Assembly: GCF_000513295.1 (NCBI RefSeq)
Contig: NC_023065.1
Coordinates: 3,580,501 to 3,644,500, forward strand
DNA length: 64,000 nucleotides
Origin: Magnetospirillum gryphiswaldense MSR-1 v2
GTDB lineage: Bacteria > Pseudomonadota > Alphaproteobacteria > Rhodospirillales > Magnetospirillaceae
Direction: 5' to 3'
Under the pieces are notes generated by a model. The model was not told where the DNA came from, ran no database searches, and was given only the letters and a program-made list of their open reading frames with translations. Positions 8,590-20,087 of this stretch are shown here, piece after piece (within the stretch, counting starts at the first letter, position 1; the number at the start of each line of letters is the position of its first letter). The position numbers and the translations under genes are program-made.

Positions 8590-9987
8590 TCAAAGCTTGA
8601 CGCGGACGCGATAGCGCAGCACCGCCTCGCCCTTGGCCGGCACCTGCACGCTCCAACCGGCCCGATGGGCGTCGGTCTTGTCGTGGCGCTGGCTTTCCTC
8701 CAGCACCAGCCATTCACCGGCGAAGGTCTCGCGCACGAGCACCTTGACCGGATTGGCCCCGGCATTGGCCAGTTTGACTTCCCAGGCGGTTTCGCTGATC
8801 TCGGTCGCCACCTTCTGGCTGTCGGTCTGCACCCGCGTGGCGGTGACGTCGAAGGTTTTGCCCAGGCTCAGGCGGAACGGCGCCCCCGCCGGCACCATGG
8901 GCATCTGGTCGTCGCCGGCCAGGGCCAGCCCGCCATCGCCACCGCGCAGGAACAATCGGGCCGGGCCCGCCGGCAAGGGTTGGCCGGTGCTGTTGCGCAA
9001 GGCCAGGATGGTGTCGGGGTGCTGCTTTTGGGTCTCGGTGCCGAAGCGTCCGAGCCAGGCATGGGGCGGCAACGGCGGCAATTCCAGCAGGCGGTCGGCG
9101 CTGATGTGGGTCGGCGGCAGGAACGGCACCTGGGTGCTTTGGCCGTCACGCAGGGAAACCGGCTGGGCCAGGGTATAAAGGTGATGCGGCCCCAGGGCTT
9201 CGCGGCTGGGGGCGGCATCCAGGGAGGCCGCCATCATGGCCTTTTCCATCCGTGCCGGACGCGGCATGGGGGTGGGGGCGGCGCCCCGGTTGGGTTCGCC
9301 GGCCAACAGCCGGACTTGGGCGGCGGGGAAATCACCGCCGCTGCCGTTGGTCAGGGTGGCCCAGGACGACAACAGCGCTTTGCCGTTTTCTTCCAGCTCG
9401 ATCACATAGGCGGGCTGCCACGATAGGCCGTGGGTGACGTACGACAGCTCCACCGCGCGTTTGCCGGCCTTGTCGGCGGCGATGTCGGCGCGATAGACCG
9501 GCACCGCGTGCAGGCCGGCGGGCAAGGTGTCGTAAAGCACCCGTTCCGGCTGGCCGCTGACCACCTTGCCGTCGACACCGAACACCGGGATGCCGTCGGC
9601 GGACAGTACGGTGGCGCGTTCTTCCCGCTCGGCCCCGCTGCCGGTGCGCCAGACGATGGTCACCTGCTTGCCGCGATGGGCGGCCAGCAAGGCCTGGGCA
9701 TCAATCCCGTTCAGATCGAGATATTGGCTGCGCACACTGATGCCGGGGCCGGTCAGACCGCCGGCCTCCAACCGGGCCTGACGCGGCAGCGGTTCGATGA
9801 TCAGGGCTTGCTCTCCAGCCTCCAAGGTGGCGCTGCGACGGTCGTGCACCAGGGCCGCACCGTCCTGGGCGATGGTCAGGATCAGGTTGGTGCGGGTATC
9901 GTCGCGCAAGACGGTGTCGGCCCAAACCCCGGCGGCCAACAGGGGCGACAGGGCGATGGTGGAGAAAAGGGCGGTGCGCCAGCGCAT
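8590..9987 (-). CDS. Exported DUF4139 domain protein
   Basis: A secreted, probably periplasmic protein of about 465 residues with a Sec signal peptide (MRWRTALFSTIALSPLLAAG). The body matches the DUF4139 pattern: 'RDDTRTNLILTIAQDGAALVHD' type start, 'AVELSYVTHGLSWQPAYVIE' in the centre and a beta-rich end 'VPAKGEAVLRYRVRVKL'. Members are found in many bacteria, sometimes named mucoidy inhibitor-like, but no reaction is known. I chose the ATG at 9987 because GGAG lies eight bases upstream; an in-frame ATG at 10008 is possible. It is divergent from rmuC. Confidence 0.82.
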   Translation of the reverse strand: MRWRTALFSTIALSPLLAAGVWADTVLRDDTRTNLILTIAQDGAALVHDRRSATLEAGEQALIIEPLPRQARLEAGGLTGPGISVRSQYLDLNGIDAQALLAAHRGKQVTIVWRTGSGAEREERATVLSADGIPVFGVDGKVVSGQPERVLYDTLPAGLHAVPVYRADIAADKAGKRAVELSYVTHGLSWQPAYVIELEENGKALLSSWATLTNGSGGDFPAAQVRLLAGEPNRGAAPTPMPRPARMEKAMMAASLDAAPSREALGPHHLYTLAQPVSLRDGQSTQVPFLPPTHISADRLLELPPLPPHAWLGRFGTETQKQHPDTILALRNSTGQPLPAGPARLFLRGGDGGLALAGDDQMPMVPAGAPFRLSLGKTFDVTATRVQTDSQKVATEISETAWEVKLANAGANPVKVLVRETFAGEWLVLEESQRHDKTDAHRAGWSVQVPAKGEAVLRYRVRVKL

Positions 9988-10065
9988 GATGATGCTCCGA
10001 AAATCCATGACGGCGCCAAAGCTATGCTATGAAAGCGGCCAGACGATGGCGAAAATGGGGAAAAG

Positions 10066-11205
10066 ATGGTGGACCCGGTTTTGATCGGAGCAGCGGCGGC
10101 GGCGGCCTTGGCGGTGGTGATCGTCATCGTCGTGCTGGGGCAAAATGCGCGCGGACGTCAGGACGGCGCCATGTTGCGGGCGGTCGACGGCATGATGCAG
10201 GCGCAATCGTCCCTGGCCGGGCGGCTGGCGCAATTGGCGGAAACCCAGGCGGCGGCCCAGACGCAATTGGGTGAACGCCTGCAGGCGCAGGAACGCGCCC
10301 TGGCCAAGACGGTCGAGGAACGTCTGGCCGATATGGCCAAGCGCATGGATGACGGCTTGCAGCAATCGTCGCATCGTCAGGCCACCAGCCTGCACGATCT
10401 GCGCGAACGGCTGGCGGTGATCGACGCGGCGCAAAAGAACATCACCGAATTGTCGGCCCAGGTGGTGTCGTTGCAGGACATCTTGTCCAACAAGCAAACC
10501 CGTGGCGCCTTCGGCGAAATTCAACTGGCCGATCTGGTGCAGGCGGCGCTGCCGCCTTCGGCCTATGAGTTCCAGGCGACGCTTCCCGGCGGCAAGCGGG
10601 TGGATTGCCTGTTGAAGCTGCCCAATCCGCCCGGCCCTATCGGCGTCGATGCCAAGTTTCCGCTGGAAAGCTGGCACCTGATGCGCCGGGCCAAGGACGA
10701 CGCGGAAAAGCTGGTTGCCGGTCGCGCCTTCGCCACCGACATCCTGAAGCATGTGCGCGATATCGCCGAGAAATACATCATCCCCGGCGAAACGGCGGAA
10801 TCGGCGCTGATGTTCCTGCCGTCGGAAGCCATCTACGCCGAATTGCACGCCAATTTCCCCGAAGTGGTGGAAAAGTCCTACCGGGCCAAGGTGTGGATCG
10901 TCTCGCCCACCACCTTGATGGCGACCTTGAACACGGTGCGTGCGGTGCTGAAGGATGCCCGCATGCGCGAACAGGCCGGGTTGATCCAAAAGGAAGTGCG
11001 GCTGCTGCTGGACGATGTCGAGCGGCTGGACGGGCGGGTGGCGCAACTGGACAAGCATTTCGTCCAGGCGACGGAAGACATCCGCCAGATCCGCATTTCC
11101 ACCGACAAGGTGGTCAAGCGCGCCGACCGCATCGAAGCGGTGCAGGTGGGCGACGACGCCGAGGCGGTCGAGGTGCAGGTGACGGCCAAGCTGCCGGGAA
11201 ATTAA
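10066..11205 (+). CDS. rmuC: DNA recombination protein RmuC homologue
   Basis: A 379-residue RmuC family protein. It has an N-terminal membrane anchor (about residues 5-27), a coiled-coil stretch (about 30-140) and the nuclease-like core with 'KQTRGAFGEIQLADL', 'DAKFPLESW' and 'IPGETAESALMFLPSEAIYA'. In E. coli RmuC limits inversions at short inverted repeats; the core belongs to the PD-(D/E)xK-like fold. The ATG follows a GGGGAAAAG ribosome binding site. Its stop overlaps by four bases the stop of the convergent coiled-coil gene. Confidence 0.93.
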   Translation: MVDPVLIGAAAAAALAVVIVIVVLGQNARGRQDGAMLRAVDGMMQAQSSLAGRLAQLAETQAAAQTQLGERLQAQERALAKTVEERLADMAKRMDDGLQQSSHRQATSLHDLRERLAVIDAAQKNITELSAQVVSLQDILSNKQTRGAFGEIQLADLVQAALPPSAYEFQATLPGGKRVDCLLKLPNPPGPIGVDAKFPLESWHLMRRAKDDAEKLVAGRAFATDILKHVRDIAEKYIIPGETAESALMFLPSEAIYAELHANFPEVVEKSYRAKVWIVSPTTLMATLNTVRAVLKDARMREQAGLIQKEVRLLLDDVERLDGRVAQLDKHFVQATEDIRQIRISTDKVVKRADRIEAVQVGDDAEAVEVQVTAKLPGN

Positions 11206-12989
11206 CAATCTTCCTTGTCGATTTTTTCCAGCACCGGCCAGAATTCCAGGAACAAGGCGGCCTTGTCAGGATGTTCGCGCCCGCCCTGGTCGGGGTGGAA
11301 GGCGCGGGCGAAGGCGCGTTTGGCATCGCGGAAACGATGGTCGACGGCGGGCATGTTGCCATTGGCGGGGCGCGCCTTGGCCAAGGCGAGCGCGTCCTTC
11401 AGGACTTCGATCTTGTTGGCGGCCAGTTGCGCCTCGGCCTCGGCCCGCTGGGCGCGTTCCAGCGCATCGTTGACCCGGGCTTCCCAATCGATGCCGGGCT
11501 TGGTCTTGTGCAGCGGGATGATCTCGGCGGAGGGAGGAGGCTGCGGCTGACTTTCGCTCTGCGCCACCTGGCGTTCCAACTCGGCGATGCGGCGGCTGCT
11601 GTCCAGGCGCAGCCGGGCCAGTTCCCGATTATGGTCGGCGATGATCGCCGCCACGTCGGGCGGCGGCGGCGGCGGGGTTCCGTCCCGCAGCCGTTGGATT
11701 TCCGCCCGCAATTCCTCCAGCTTGCCGGTCTGTTCGTGCAAGACACGGCGTTCCGTTTCCAATTCGGCTTGCAGCCGCTGGGCCCGTTCACTGGCCAGCC
11801 GTTCGGCCGCCAGGGCATCGGCAAGGGTGCTGCCGGACTGGATTTCCAGCTGGCGGCGCGCCTCGCGTTCCGCCGCCAGTTGTTCGGCCAGTTGGTTTTC
11901 CCGGGCCTGCGCCCCTTCCAGACGATCGCCGTCCAGAATCTGTGCCTGACGCGTCTGCCCCAACTCGGTCGATAATTCGGCGATGCGGCCTTGCGCGCGA
12001 ACCAGAGATTGCGCGGCGTGCTCGAACTTTTCGCGCAGGCTGGCCGTTGCCTCGGCGTGGGTTTCTTCCTGTTCGTTCAGGCGTCGGCGCAGATCGGTGA
12101 TCTGGCGTTTGGCGTCGCCCAGCGCCCATTCGCCGTTGATGCGGGTTTCCGCCAGTTCCTCGGCATGGCGGGTGCGCAAGGCGGCCAGGGCGGCATCGTG
12201 GTGTTGCTGGGCCTGCCGCAACGCCGTTTCCTTGTCGAGTTCCGCCGCCGCCACCTGCTGACGCAGGGTTTCGCTCTCGCTCTCGGCCTGATCCAGGTAT
12301 AGCTGGCGGCTCAGGCTCAGTTCCTTGGCCTGGTTGGCGTTCAAGGCCTTGATTTCGTCGCGCAGCACCGCCATGCCGGTTTCGGCGGCCTTGGCCGCCT
12401 CCTCGGAATAGTGGCGCAATTGTTCCTGATGGCGGCTGGCTTGGGCGGCCAATTCCTCTTCCAGGGCGGTGATGCGGTCCTGGGCGGCGTCCAGCGCATT
12501 CTGCCCCTCGCTCTGGCCGCGTTCCTGCGCTTTGGCCATCTCGGCCCTGTAGACGCGCTCGAGCTCTGCCGTGAGCTGCTCCAACTGCGTCACCCGCTGG
12601 CGTTCCCGCTCCAGATCCTGGCGCAGGTTCTGGCTAGCCGCTTCCGCCTCGGCCATGATGCCGGCGCGCATGGAGCCGAAGGATTGCAGGTGTGCGGCCT
12701 CGATTTCCTGGACGATAAGGTCATGGGCCTGCTTTTGCGCCGCCAGATCACGGTCGTGATTTTGGCGCAGCCGTTCCAGCTCCATGTCGTAATTGTCGAG
12801 GAGCTTGGAGACCTGTTCGGCGTTTTTGGCCTGGGTCAGCCGGCGGGCACCGGCTTTCCACAGCCAATAGCGCAGATTTTGACCGAAGCCGGGCTTGGCC
12901 GGTTCCACGCTGTCGTCACTCGACCCAAGCAGGCGCTGGGTCAAGGCGATGGCGGTGTTCAGATCGGCGTCGCGGGCTTTGTCGTCCAT
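11202..12989 (-). CDS. Long coiled-coil protein with C-terminal J-like domain
   Basis: A 595-residue cytoplasmic protein. After a short N-terminal region (about 1-55), residues 60-540 are almost continuous Ala/Glu/Gln/Arg/Leu heptads, interrupted near residues 420 and 475 by Pro-rich breaks. The last 45 residues, '[20 protein letters not shown]' and onward through '[11 protein letters not shown]', look like helix II, the HPD tripeptide and helix III of a DnaJ J-domain. A terminal J-domain would let it recruit DnaK. I do not recognise a named family. The coiled coil suggests a scaffold or tether. It converges on rmuC. Confidence 0.75.
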   Translation of the reverse strand: MDDKARDADLNTAIALTQRLLGSSDDSVEPAKPGFGQNLRYWLWKAGARRLTQAKNAEQVSKLLDNYDMELERLRQNHDRDLAAQKQAHDLIVQEIEAAHLQSFGSMRAGIMAEAEAASQNLRQDLERERQRVTQLEQLTAELERVYRAEMAKAQERGQSEGQNALDAAQDRITALEEELAAQASRHQEQLRHYSEEAAKAAETGMAVLRDEIKALNANQAKELSLSRQLYLDQAESESETLRQQVAAAELDKETALRQAQQHHDAALAALRTRHAEELAETRINGEWALGDAKRQITDLRRRLNEQEETHAEATASLREKFEHAAQSLVRAQGRIAELSTELGQTRQAQILDGDRLEGAQARENQLAEQLAAEREARRQLEIQSGSTLADALAAERLASERAQRLQAELETERRVLHEQTGKLEELRAEIQRLRDGTPPPPPPDVAAIIADHNRELARLRLDSSRRIAELERQVAQSESQPQPPPSAEIIPLHKTKPGIDWEARVNDALERAQRAEAEAQLAANKIEVLKDALALAKARPANGNMPAVDHRFRDAKRAFARAFHPDQGGREHPDKAALFLEFWPVLEKIDKEDC

Positions 12990-13152
12990 AGCCGTAACAA
13001 TGCCAGGACGCGGGGCTTTCAGGAAGTCGGAGAGTATCCGTCAGAAGGCGGAAGGCTGTGCGTTTTCGTCCTTTCGCAGCGCAAGCTTGCCCGCGCCGCG
13101 CCAGGGTCTATACTGCTGCGTTCAATCTTTCCCATTTCCAGGGGCGTTTGCC

Positions 13153-14367
13153 ATGAAGGGCGAAGTCAAGAAGGTCGTGCTGGCGTATTCCGGCGGCCTG
13201 GATACCTCGATCATCCTGCGCTGGTTGCAGGACCAATATCAATGCGAAGTGGTGACCTTCACCGCCGATCTGGGCCAGGGCGAAGAACTGGAGCCGGCGC
13301 GCAAGAAGGCCCAGCTGATGGGCATCAAGGACGAGAACATCTTCATCGACGATCTGCGTGAAGAATTCGTCCGCGATTTCGTCTTCCCCATGTTCCGCGC
13401 CAACGCCCTGTACGAAGGCGTCTATCTGCTGGGCACCTCCATCGCTAGGCCGCTGATTTCCAAGCGTCAGATCGAGATCGCCAATCAGGTCGGCGCCGAC
13501 GCGGTGTCGCACGGCGCCACCGGCAAGGGCAACGATCAGGTCCGCTTCGAGTTGGGTTATTATGCCCTGAAGCCGGACATCAAGGTGATCGCGCCCTGGC
13601 GTCTGTGGGATCTGACCAGCCGCACCAAGCTGTTGGACTTCGCCGAGAAGCATCAGATTCCCATCGCCAAGGACAAGCGCGGCGAGGCGCCTTATTCCAC
13701 CGACGCCAACCTGCTGCACATCTCGTACGAGGGCAAGGCGCTGGAAGACCCGTGGACCGAGCCGGACGAGGACATGTTCACCCGTTCGGTCAGCCCGGAA
13801 AAGGCCCCTGATAAGCCGACCTATGTGGAAATCCAGTTCGAGAAGGGCGACGCGGTGGCCGTCGACGGCGTGCGGCTGAGCCCGGCGCAATTGCTGACCA
13901 AGCTGAACGAACTGGGCGGCGCCAACGGCATCGGTCGTCTGGATCTGGTGGAAAACCGCTTCGTCGGCATGAAGAGCCGCGGCGTCTACGAGACCCCCGG
14001 CGGCTCGGTGCTGATCGTCGCCCATCGCGCCATCGAAAGCCTGACGCTGGATCGCGGCGAGTCGCACCTGAAGGACGACATCATGCCGCGCTATGCCGAG
14101 CTGATCTACAACGGCTTCTGGTTCAGCCCGGAACGCATCGCGTTGCAGCAGATGATCGACCATATCAGCCAGAACGTCTGCGGTGTGGTGCGGTTGAAGC
14201 TCTACAAGGGCAACGTCACCGTCGTCGGCCGCAAGTCGGAAAAGTCGCTCTATCGCATGGATTACGTCACCTTCGAGGAAGACAGCGTCTATGACCAGCG
14301 CGACGCCCAGGGCTTCATCAAGTTGAACGCTCTGCGCATGCGGCTGGCCAAGATGGCGCGCGGCTGA
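13153..14367 (+). CDS. argG: Argininosuccinate synthase
   Basis: Joins citrulline and aspartate with ATP to give argininosuccinate, the penultimate step of arginine synthesis. The PP-loop '[16 protein letters not shown]' is at residues 9-24, with '[10 protein letters not shown]' and '[15 protein letters not shown]' following. The length of 404 residues is normal. The frame runs upstream to 12895, but the family N-terminus and sequence similarity begin at the ATG at 13153. A strong terminator follows, so the gene appears to be monocistronic. Confidence 0.97.
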   Translation: MKGEVKKVVLAYSGGLDTSIILRWLQDQYQCEVVTFTADLGQGEELEPARKKAQLMGIKDENIFIDDLREEFVRDFVFPMFRANALYEGVYLLGTSIARPLISKRQIEIANQVGADAVSHGATGKGNDQVRFELGYYALKPDIKVIAPWRLWDLTSRTKLLDFAEKHQIPIAKDKRGEAPYSTDANLLHISYEGKALEDPWTEPDEDMFTRSVSPEKAPDKPTYVEIQFEKGDAVAVDGVRLSPAQLLTKLNELGGANGIGRLDLVENRFVGMKSRGVYETPGGSVLIVAHRAIESLTLDRGESHLKDDIMPRYAELIYNGFWFSPERIALQQMIDHISQNVCGVVRLKLYKGNVTVVGRKSEKSLYRMDYVTFEEDSVYDQRDAQGFIKLNALRMRLAKMARG

Positions 14368-14387
14368 TTTTTCCCGTGTTGATGACG

Positions 14388-14418
14388 AAAAGGCCCCGGA
14401 GCGATCCGGGGCCTTTTT
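14388..14418 (+). terminator. Intrinsic terminator after argG
   Basis: Stem GGCCCCGGA / TCCGGGGCC with a GCGA tetraloop, preceded by AAAA and followed by TTTTT. It can work for argG and, in reverse, for the facing PepSY gene. Confidence 0.92.
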
Positions 14419-14421
14419 GCT

Positions 14422-14871
14422 TCAGCGGATCTGACCGCTTTGGGCATCGACGCGGAACTTTTCCATCTGGCCGGCATCGTCGGCGGCTTTCACCTGCCAG
14501 GCCCCGTTTTTCAGCCCGATTTCGCGGACATCCCAATGGCCGGTGGCGGCCACCGTTTGCACCGCCTGGGCGGCGTCCACCGCTGGGGATTGATGGTTGT
14601 TGTTGCGGCTGTCGTTGAAATCGGCGGTCAATTCCGCATTGTGCGGATCGACGCCGACCTTGACCAGGGTGCCGTCACCGGCATCGACCCAGGCCTCGTA
14701 GACATTGTGTTCGGTCTCCAGTTTGCGCAACTGAACGCCGTCTTGAACCAGCTTGTAGACGATATAGGTGGGCGGCAGGTGGCCATTGTCGGGGGTGGCG
14801 GCAAAGGCTTGGGCCGACAGGATGGCGCCGCCCAGAACGGTGGCGATGATGGCAGTGGCGATGGTCTTCAT
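14422..14871 (-). CDS. Secreted PepSY-domain protein
   Basis: A small exported protein of 149 residues with a signal peptide (MKTIATAIIATVLGGAILSA, then QAFA). The C-terminal half has the PepSY pattern ('WDVREIGLKNGAWQVKAADD', 'EKFRVDAQSGQI'), a fold seen in peptidase propeptides and in small periplasmic proteins linked to redox or metal homeostasis. Function here is unknown. The ATG at 14871 was chosen over an upstream in-frame start because of its signal peptide and a GGAG nine bases before it. Confidence 0.8.
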   Translation of the reverse strand: MKTIATAIIATVLGGAILSAQAFAATPDNGHLPPTYIVYKLVQDGVQLRKLETEHNVYEAWVDAGDGTLVKVGVDPHNAELTADFNDSRNNNHQSPAVDAAQAVQTVAATGHWDVREIGLKNGAWQVKAADDAGQMEKFRVDAQSGQIR

Positions 14872-14957
14872 GATGGTCTCCACAGTGGGGAATTCGTCTG
14901 TGAAGACAATGGCGGATTCTACAGTAACCAAGCCTGAACGGCTTGTTCAGCCGCCGT

Positions 14958-15218
14958 TCATCCGCGTCGCCATTCCAGCAGGCGCGCCATCACCTCCTTG
15001 CCGTCGGTGCAGCCGTGCAGCAACGGCCCGTTGGGGCTGGCCTTGATGTTGGGGCCGAGGGCGCAATGGCCCAGGCAGGGCGACAGGCGGATGTCCCAAC
15101 CCAACCCGCGTGCCTCGATTTCGGTGCGCAGCACCGCCATCACCTCATAGGCACCGCCGCCCGAGCACGAGCCGGCGCCACGACGGCGATTGACGCAGAT
15201 GAACAGGGTCGGTGTCAT
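14958..15218 (-). CDS. Thioredoxin-like [2Fe-2S] ferredoxin
   Basis: An 86-residue protein of the thioredoxin-like ferredoxin (Shethna-type) family. Four cysteines are placed as in [2Fe-2S] members: one in 'LFICVNRR', one in 'AGSCSGGGAYE' and two in 'SPCLGHCALGP'. It carries the 'G-P-N-I-K' turn before the last strand. Electron partner unknown. Its ATG follows directly on the stop of the P-type ATPase gene, so the two are co-transcribed. Confidence 0.87.
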   Translation of the reverse strand: MTPTLFICVNRRRGAGSCSGGGAYEVMAVLRTEIEARGLGWDIRLSPCLGHCALGPNIKASPNGPLLHGCTDGKEVMARLLEWRRG

Positions 15219-17870
15219 CTACCCCAGATGGGGACGCACCAGGCGTTCGGCAAGCTTGCGGATTTCATCCAGCACCAGCACCGATGATGCCACCGCCGTC
15301 GCCAAGGCCCAATCGGACCAGGACAGCGCCGTGGTATGGAAGATGGCCTGCGCCGGCCCCCAATGCACCGCCACCACCTGCAAGATCAGCACGCCCCCCA
15401 AGGCCAGCCACAGCTTGGCATTGTGGAACAGATGCGGGCCGAAGGCCGATTCCGATCCGACACGGGCGTTGAAGATGTTGAAGAACTGGAACAGCACAAA
15501 GGTGGTGAAGGCCAGCGTCCGGGCGCGCTCCAGGTCGCCTTGGCCTTGCGCCCACCACAACACCCCCAAGGTGCCGACCATCATGGTGGCGCCGTACGCC
15601 AAGAGCCGCCGCAGCCGGGCGGCGGGCAGGATGGGGGCGCTGCGCGGGCGCGGCTTTTCCGTCATCAGCCCGGCGCGGGCGGGGTCGAAGGCCAGGGCCA
15701 TGGCCGGTGGGCCGTCCATGATGATGTTGACCCACAAGATCTGGATGGCGTGGAACGGGCTGATCAGACCGATGAAGGGGGCGACGAACACCGACAACAG
15801 CGCCCCCATGTTGGTGGACAATTGGAAACGCACGAACTTGACGATGTTGTCGGTGATGGTGCGGCCCTCACGCACGGCCCGCACCACCGAGGCGAAATCG
15901 TCGTCGGTCAGCACCATGGCGGCGGCCTCGCGCGTCACGTCGCTACCGGTGCGGCCCATGGCGACGCCGATATCGGCCCGCTTCAGCGCGGCGGCGTCGT
16001 TGACGCCGTCACCGGTCATGGCCGCCACGTGTCCCTTGGCCTGAAGGGCGGCGACGATGCGCACCTTGTGTTCGGGGGCGACGCGGGCGAACACGGCGAT
16101 GTCCTCGACCCGGTCGGCCAATTGGGCATCGTCCATGCGGTCGAGCTCGGCCCCGGTCACCACCTCGCCGTCCAGTCCCAGCAGGCGGCCGATGGCGGCG
16201 GCGGTGACGCGGTGATCGCCGGTGATCATCTTGACGCCGATACCGGCGGCACGGCAGGCGGCGATGGCGTCGCGGGCGGCGGGGCGGGGCGGGTCCATCA
16301 GCCCGACCAGGGCGGTCAGGGTCAGGGCACGGGCGGCGGCCAACGGGTCGGCCAGGGCCGCTTCATCCACCCGCGCTTCCGCCAGGGCGAGAACGCGCAA
16401 GGCCTGACTAGCCATGTGTTCGTTCTCGGTCGCCAATTGGTCGTGCCATTGTTGGGTCAAGGCGTGGTCGCCATCGGCCAGGGCGACGAAACCGCAGCGT
16501 TCCATCACCACGTCGGGGGCGCCCTTGACCAGCAGGCGCAGGCCGTCGGGGGCGCGGTGAATGGTGACCATGAATTTATGGGCGGAATCGAAGGGCATCT
16601 CGGCCACTCGCGGCCATTGCTCGGTGATGCCGGCTTTCAGGGCCAGCGACAGCAGCGCGCCTTCGGTGGGGTCGCCGACCAGGGTGCCGTCGGCGCCCAG
16701 GTGGGAATCGTTGCATAATCCCGCCGCCAACAGGGCCGGGCGCAGGTCGGGCAACGTCTCGCCACTGATGGCGGTGATGGCGCCCTGGCCACCATAGCCG
16801 TCGCCGCTGACGGCGAAGCGTTGGCCCAAGGCCCAACCGGTCCGCGCGGTCATCTGGTTGAGCGTCAGCGTGCCGGTCTTGTCGGAACAGATGATGGTGG
16901 TCGAGCCCAGGGTCTCCACCGCCGCCAGCCGCTTGACGATGGCGCCGTGACGGGCCATGCGGTACATGCCGATGGCGAGCGTGACGGTGACCACCGCCGG
17001 TAGGCCTTCGGGGATGGCGGCGACCGCCAGGGCGACGGCGGTCAGCACCGATTCGCCCCAAGGCTGGCCGCGCAGCAGGCCCACCGCCAGGATGATGCCG
17101 ACGACGACAGCGGCGATCAGGGCCAGACGACGACCCAGGCCGTCGAGCCGCTCCTGCAACGGCGTGCGGCTTTCCGGGGTGTCGGCCAGCATACCGGCGA
17201 TGCGGCCCATCTCGGTGGTGGCGCCGGTCTGGGTGATCAGCATCTCGCCGCGTCCCCGGGTAACCACGGTGTTCATGAAGGCCAGGTTGGAACGTTCGGC
17301 CAGGGGGGTGTCGGCATCGTGCAGGTTGGAATGGTCCTTGCCGACCACCACCGATTCGCCGGTCAGGCTGCTTTCATCGATTTCCAGGCCATGGCTGGCC
17401 ACCAGTCGGCCATCGGCGGGAACGCGGTCGCCGGCCTCGATCAGCACCAGATCGCCGGGCACCAGTTGTTCCGCCGGGATTTCCTGTTTGCTGCCGCCGC
17501 GCCGCACCCTGGATTGGGGGGCGAGCATGGATTTCAGCGTCTCCAGGATGCGTTCGGCCCGGTATTCCTGATGGAAGCCCAAGAGCGCGTTGAACACGAC
17601 CACCGATAAGATGACCACCATGTCGGTGGTGTCGCCGATGATGCCGGCCAGGATGCCGGCGCCCAGCAACACCAGGGTGAGCAGGCTTTGAAACTGCTCG
17701 AGCAGCATGCGCGCCTTGGATTTGGCCTTTTTCTCGGGCAGGCGGTTGGGGCCGTGCGCGGCCAACCGGGCCGTGACCTGATCGGGTGGCAAGCCGTCAT
17801 GAAGGTGCGATTGCAGGTGCGCGCACGCTGATTGCGCCGTCACACCGTGCCACGATGGCTGCCCGGTCAT
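15219..17870 (-). CDS. P2A-type cation-translocating ATPase (probably Ca2+ or Mn2+)
   Basis: An 883-residue P-type ATPase of the inner membrane. It has the N-terminal cation-ATPase domain, the actuator 'DESSLTGES', M4 'IPEGLPAVV', the phosphorylation motif DKTGTLTLNQM, 'MITGDHRVTA', the hinge 'TGDGVNDAAALK' and M6 'NIIMDGPPAMALAFDP'. These define the SERCA/PMCA-like P2 group. In M5 the stretch is 'STNMGALLSVF', lacking the SERCA site-I glutamate, while the site-II residues (M4 Glu, M6 Asn and Asp) are present. That suggests one ion per cycle, as in PMCA/PMR1. The start ATG is preceded by GGAGACAGG. The ferredoxin gene follows directly. Confidence 0.92.
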   Translation of the reverse strand: MTGQPSWHGVTAQSACAHLQSHLHDGLPPDQVTARLAAHGPNRLPEKKAKSKARMLLEQFQSLLTLVLLGAGILAGIIGDTTDMVVILSVVVFNALLGFHQEYRAERILETLKSMLAPQSRVRRGGSKQEIPAEQLVPGDLVLIEAGDRVPADGRLVASHGLEIDESSLTGESVVVGKDHSNLHDADTPLAERSNLAFMNTVVTRGRGEMLITQTGATTEMGRIAGMLADTPESRTPLQERLDGLGRRLALIAAVVVGIILAVGLLRGQPWGESVLTAVALAVAAIPEGLPAVVTVTLAIGMYRMARHGAIVKRLAAVETLGSTTIICSDKTGTLTLNQMTARTGWALGQRFAVSGDGYGGQGAITAISGETLPDLRPALLAAGLCNDSHLGADGTLVGDPTEGALLSLALKAGITEQWPRVAEMPFDSAHKFMVTIHRAPDGLRLLVKGAPDVVMERCGFVALADGDHALTQQWHDQLATENEHMASQALRVLALAEARVDEAALADPLAAARALTLTALVGLMDPPRPAARDAIAACRAAGIGVKMITGDHRVTAAAIGRLLGLDGEVVTGAELDRMDDAQLADRVEDIAVFARVAPEHKVRIVAALQAKGHVAAMTGDGVNDAAALKRADIGVAMGRTGSDVTREAAAMVLTDDDFASVVRAVREGRTITDNIVKFVRFQLSTNMGALLSVFVAPFIGLISPFHAIQILWVNIIMDGPPAMALAFDPARAGLMTEKPRPRSAPILPAARLRRLLAYGATMMVGTLGVLWWAQGQGDLERARTLAFTTFVLFQFFNIFNARVGSESAFGPHLFHNAKLWLALGGVLILQVVAVHWGPAQAIFHTTALSWSDWALATAVASSVLVLDEIRKLAERLVRPHLG

Positions 17871-17942
17871 TGGCCTGTCTCCGATCCTTTATGCTGGCAA
17901 CAGCATAGGCCCGGATGGTCGTGGTTCAAGCCGCCCGGTTGA

Positions 17943-18596
17943 TTATTGCGGCGCCGAAGTCAGGCCCATTTGGGCGGCGGCGACCACCGCGCGGGTGCGG
18001 TTGTTGACGTTGAGCGCCTTCAAGATGGCGGTGACGTGCAGCTTCACCGTGCCTTCCGCCAGTTCCAGGATGCGGGCGATTTCCTTGTTGGACTTACCTT
18101 CGCCCAGCAGACCCAGAACCTCGCGCTGGCGCGGGGTCAGGATGGACATGGCCTGCTCGACCACCGCCGGGCTCAGGCCCTCGCCGCGCGGGGTCGACCG
18201 CTCGATCAGGGCCGGCGGCAGATAGACGCCGCCCGACAGCACCAGCTTCAAGGCTGACAGCATCACCCGGCTGGACGAGGTCTTGGGAATGAAGCCGGCG
18301 GCGCCGATCTCCACCGCCTGCAATACGCTGCGGCGATCGTCGGCGGCGGATAGCACCACCACCGGCACTTCTCCCGGCAAAATGGCGCGCAGACGGGTCA
18401 GGCCGTCATCCCATTGGGCGCCCGGCATGTTCAGGTCCAAGAGCACGATATCGGTGTCGGGGTGGCTTTCCGCCAGAGCGAAGGCTTGGGGGAAATCCCC
18501 CGCCTCGACAACCTCGACGTTGTCTTCCAATTGTCCCAAGACGTGGCGCAGTCCCTCACGGAACAACTCGTGGTCGTCGGCGATCAAAATCTTCAT
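17943..18596 (-). CDS. LuxR/NarL-type response regulator
   Basis: A 217-residue two-component regulator. The receiver domain (about 1-120) has the acidic pair in 'ILIADDHELFREGLRHVLG', the phosphorylation Asp in 'IVLLDLNMPG', and the Lys in 'FIPKTSSS'. A LuxR helix-turn-helix follows ('LTPRQREVLGLLGEGKSNKE', 'GTVKLHVTAILKALN'). The ATG at 18596 gives the normal N-terminus; the frame is open upstream. No histidine kinase is adjacent, so it is an orphan in this window. Confidence 0.93.
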   Translation of the reverse strand: MKILIADDHELFREGLRHVLGQLEDNVEVVEAGDFPQAFALAESHPDTDIVLLDLNMPGAQWDDGLTRLRAILPGEVPVVVLSAADDRRSVLQAVEIGAAGFIPKTSSSRVMLSALKLVLSGGVYLPPALIERSTPRGEGLSPAVVEQAMSILTPRQREVLGLLGEGKSNKEIARILELAEGTVKLHVTAILKALNVNNRTRAVVAAAQMGLTSAPQ

Positions 18597-20046
<1,450 letters not shown>

Positions 20047-20058
20047 GTTTCGCGATTG

Positions 20059-20087
20059 GGGCCTGTTTCGACTGTCGGAACAGGCCC
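20059..20087 (+). terminator. Hairpin between gap and pgk
   Basis: Stem GGGCCTGTTTC / GGAACAGGCCC (one G-T pair) with a seven-base loop, followed by TTATT. It is 12 bases after the gap stop and about 80 bases before pgk. The short T-rich tail suggests partial termination or an RNA-processing point that sets the gap to pgk ratio. Confidence 0.6.

Noticed and set aside
12895-13152. N-terminal extension of ArgG by 86 residues
   Set aside because: The extension lies over the 5' end of the opposite-strand gene and lacks ArgG similarity; [15 protein letters not shown] is the family start.
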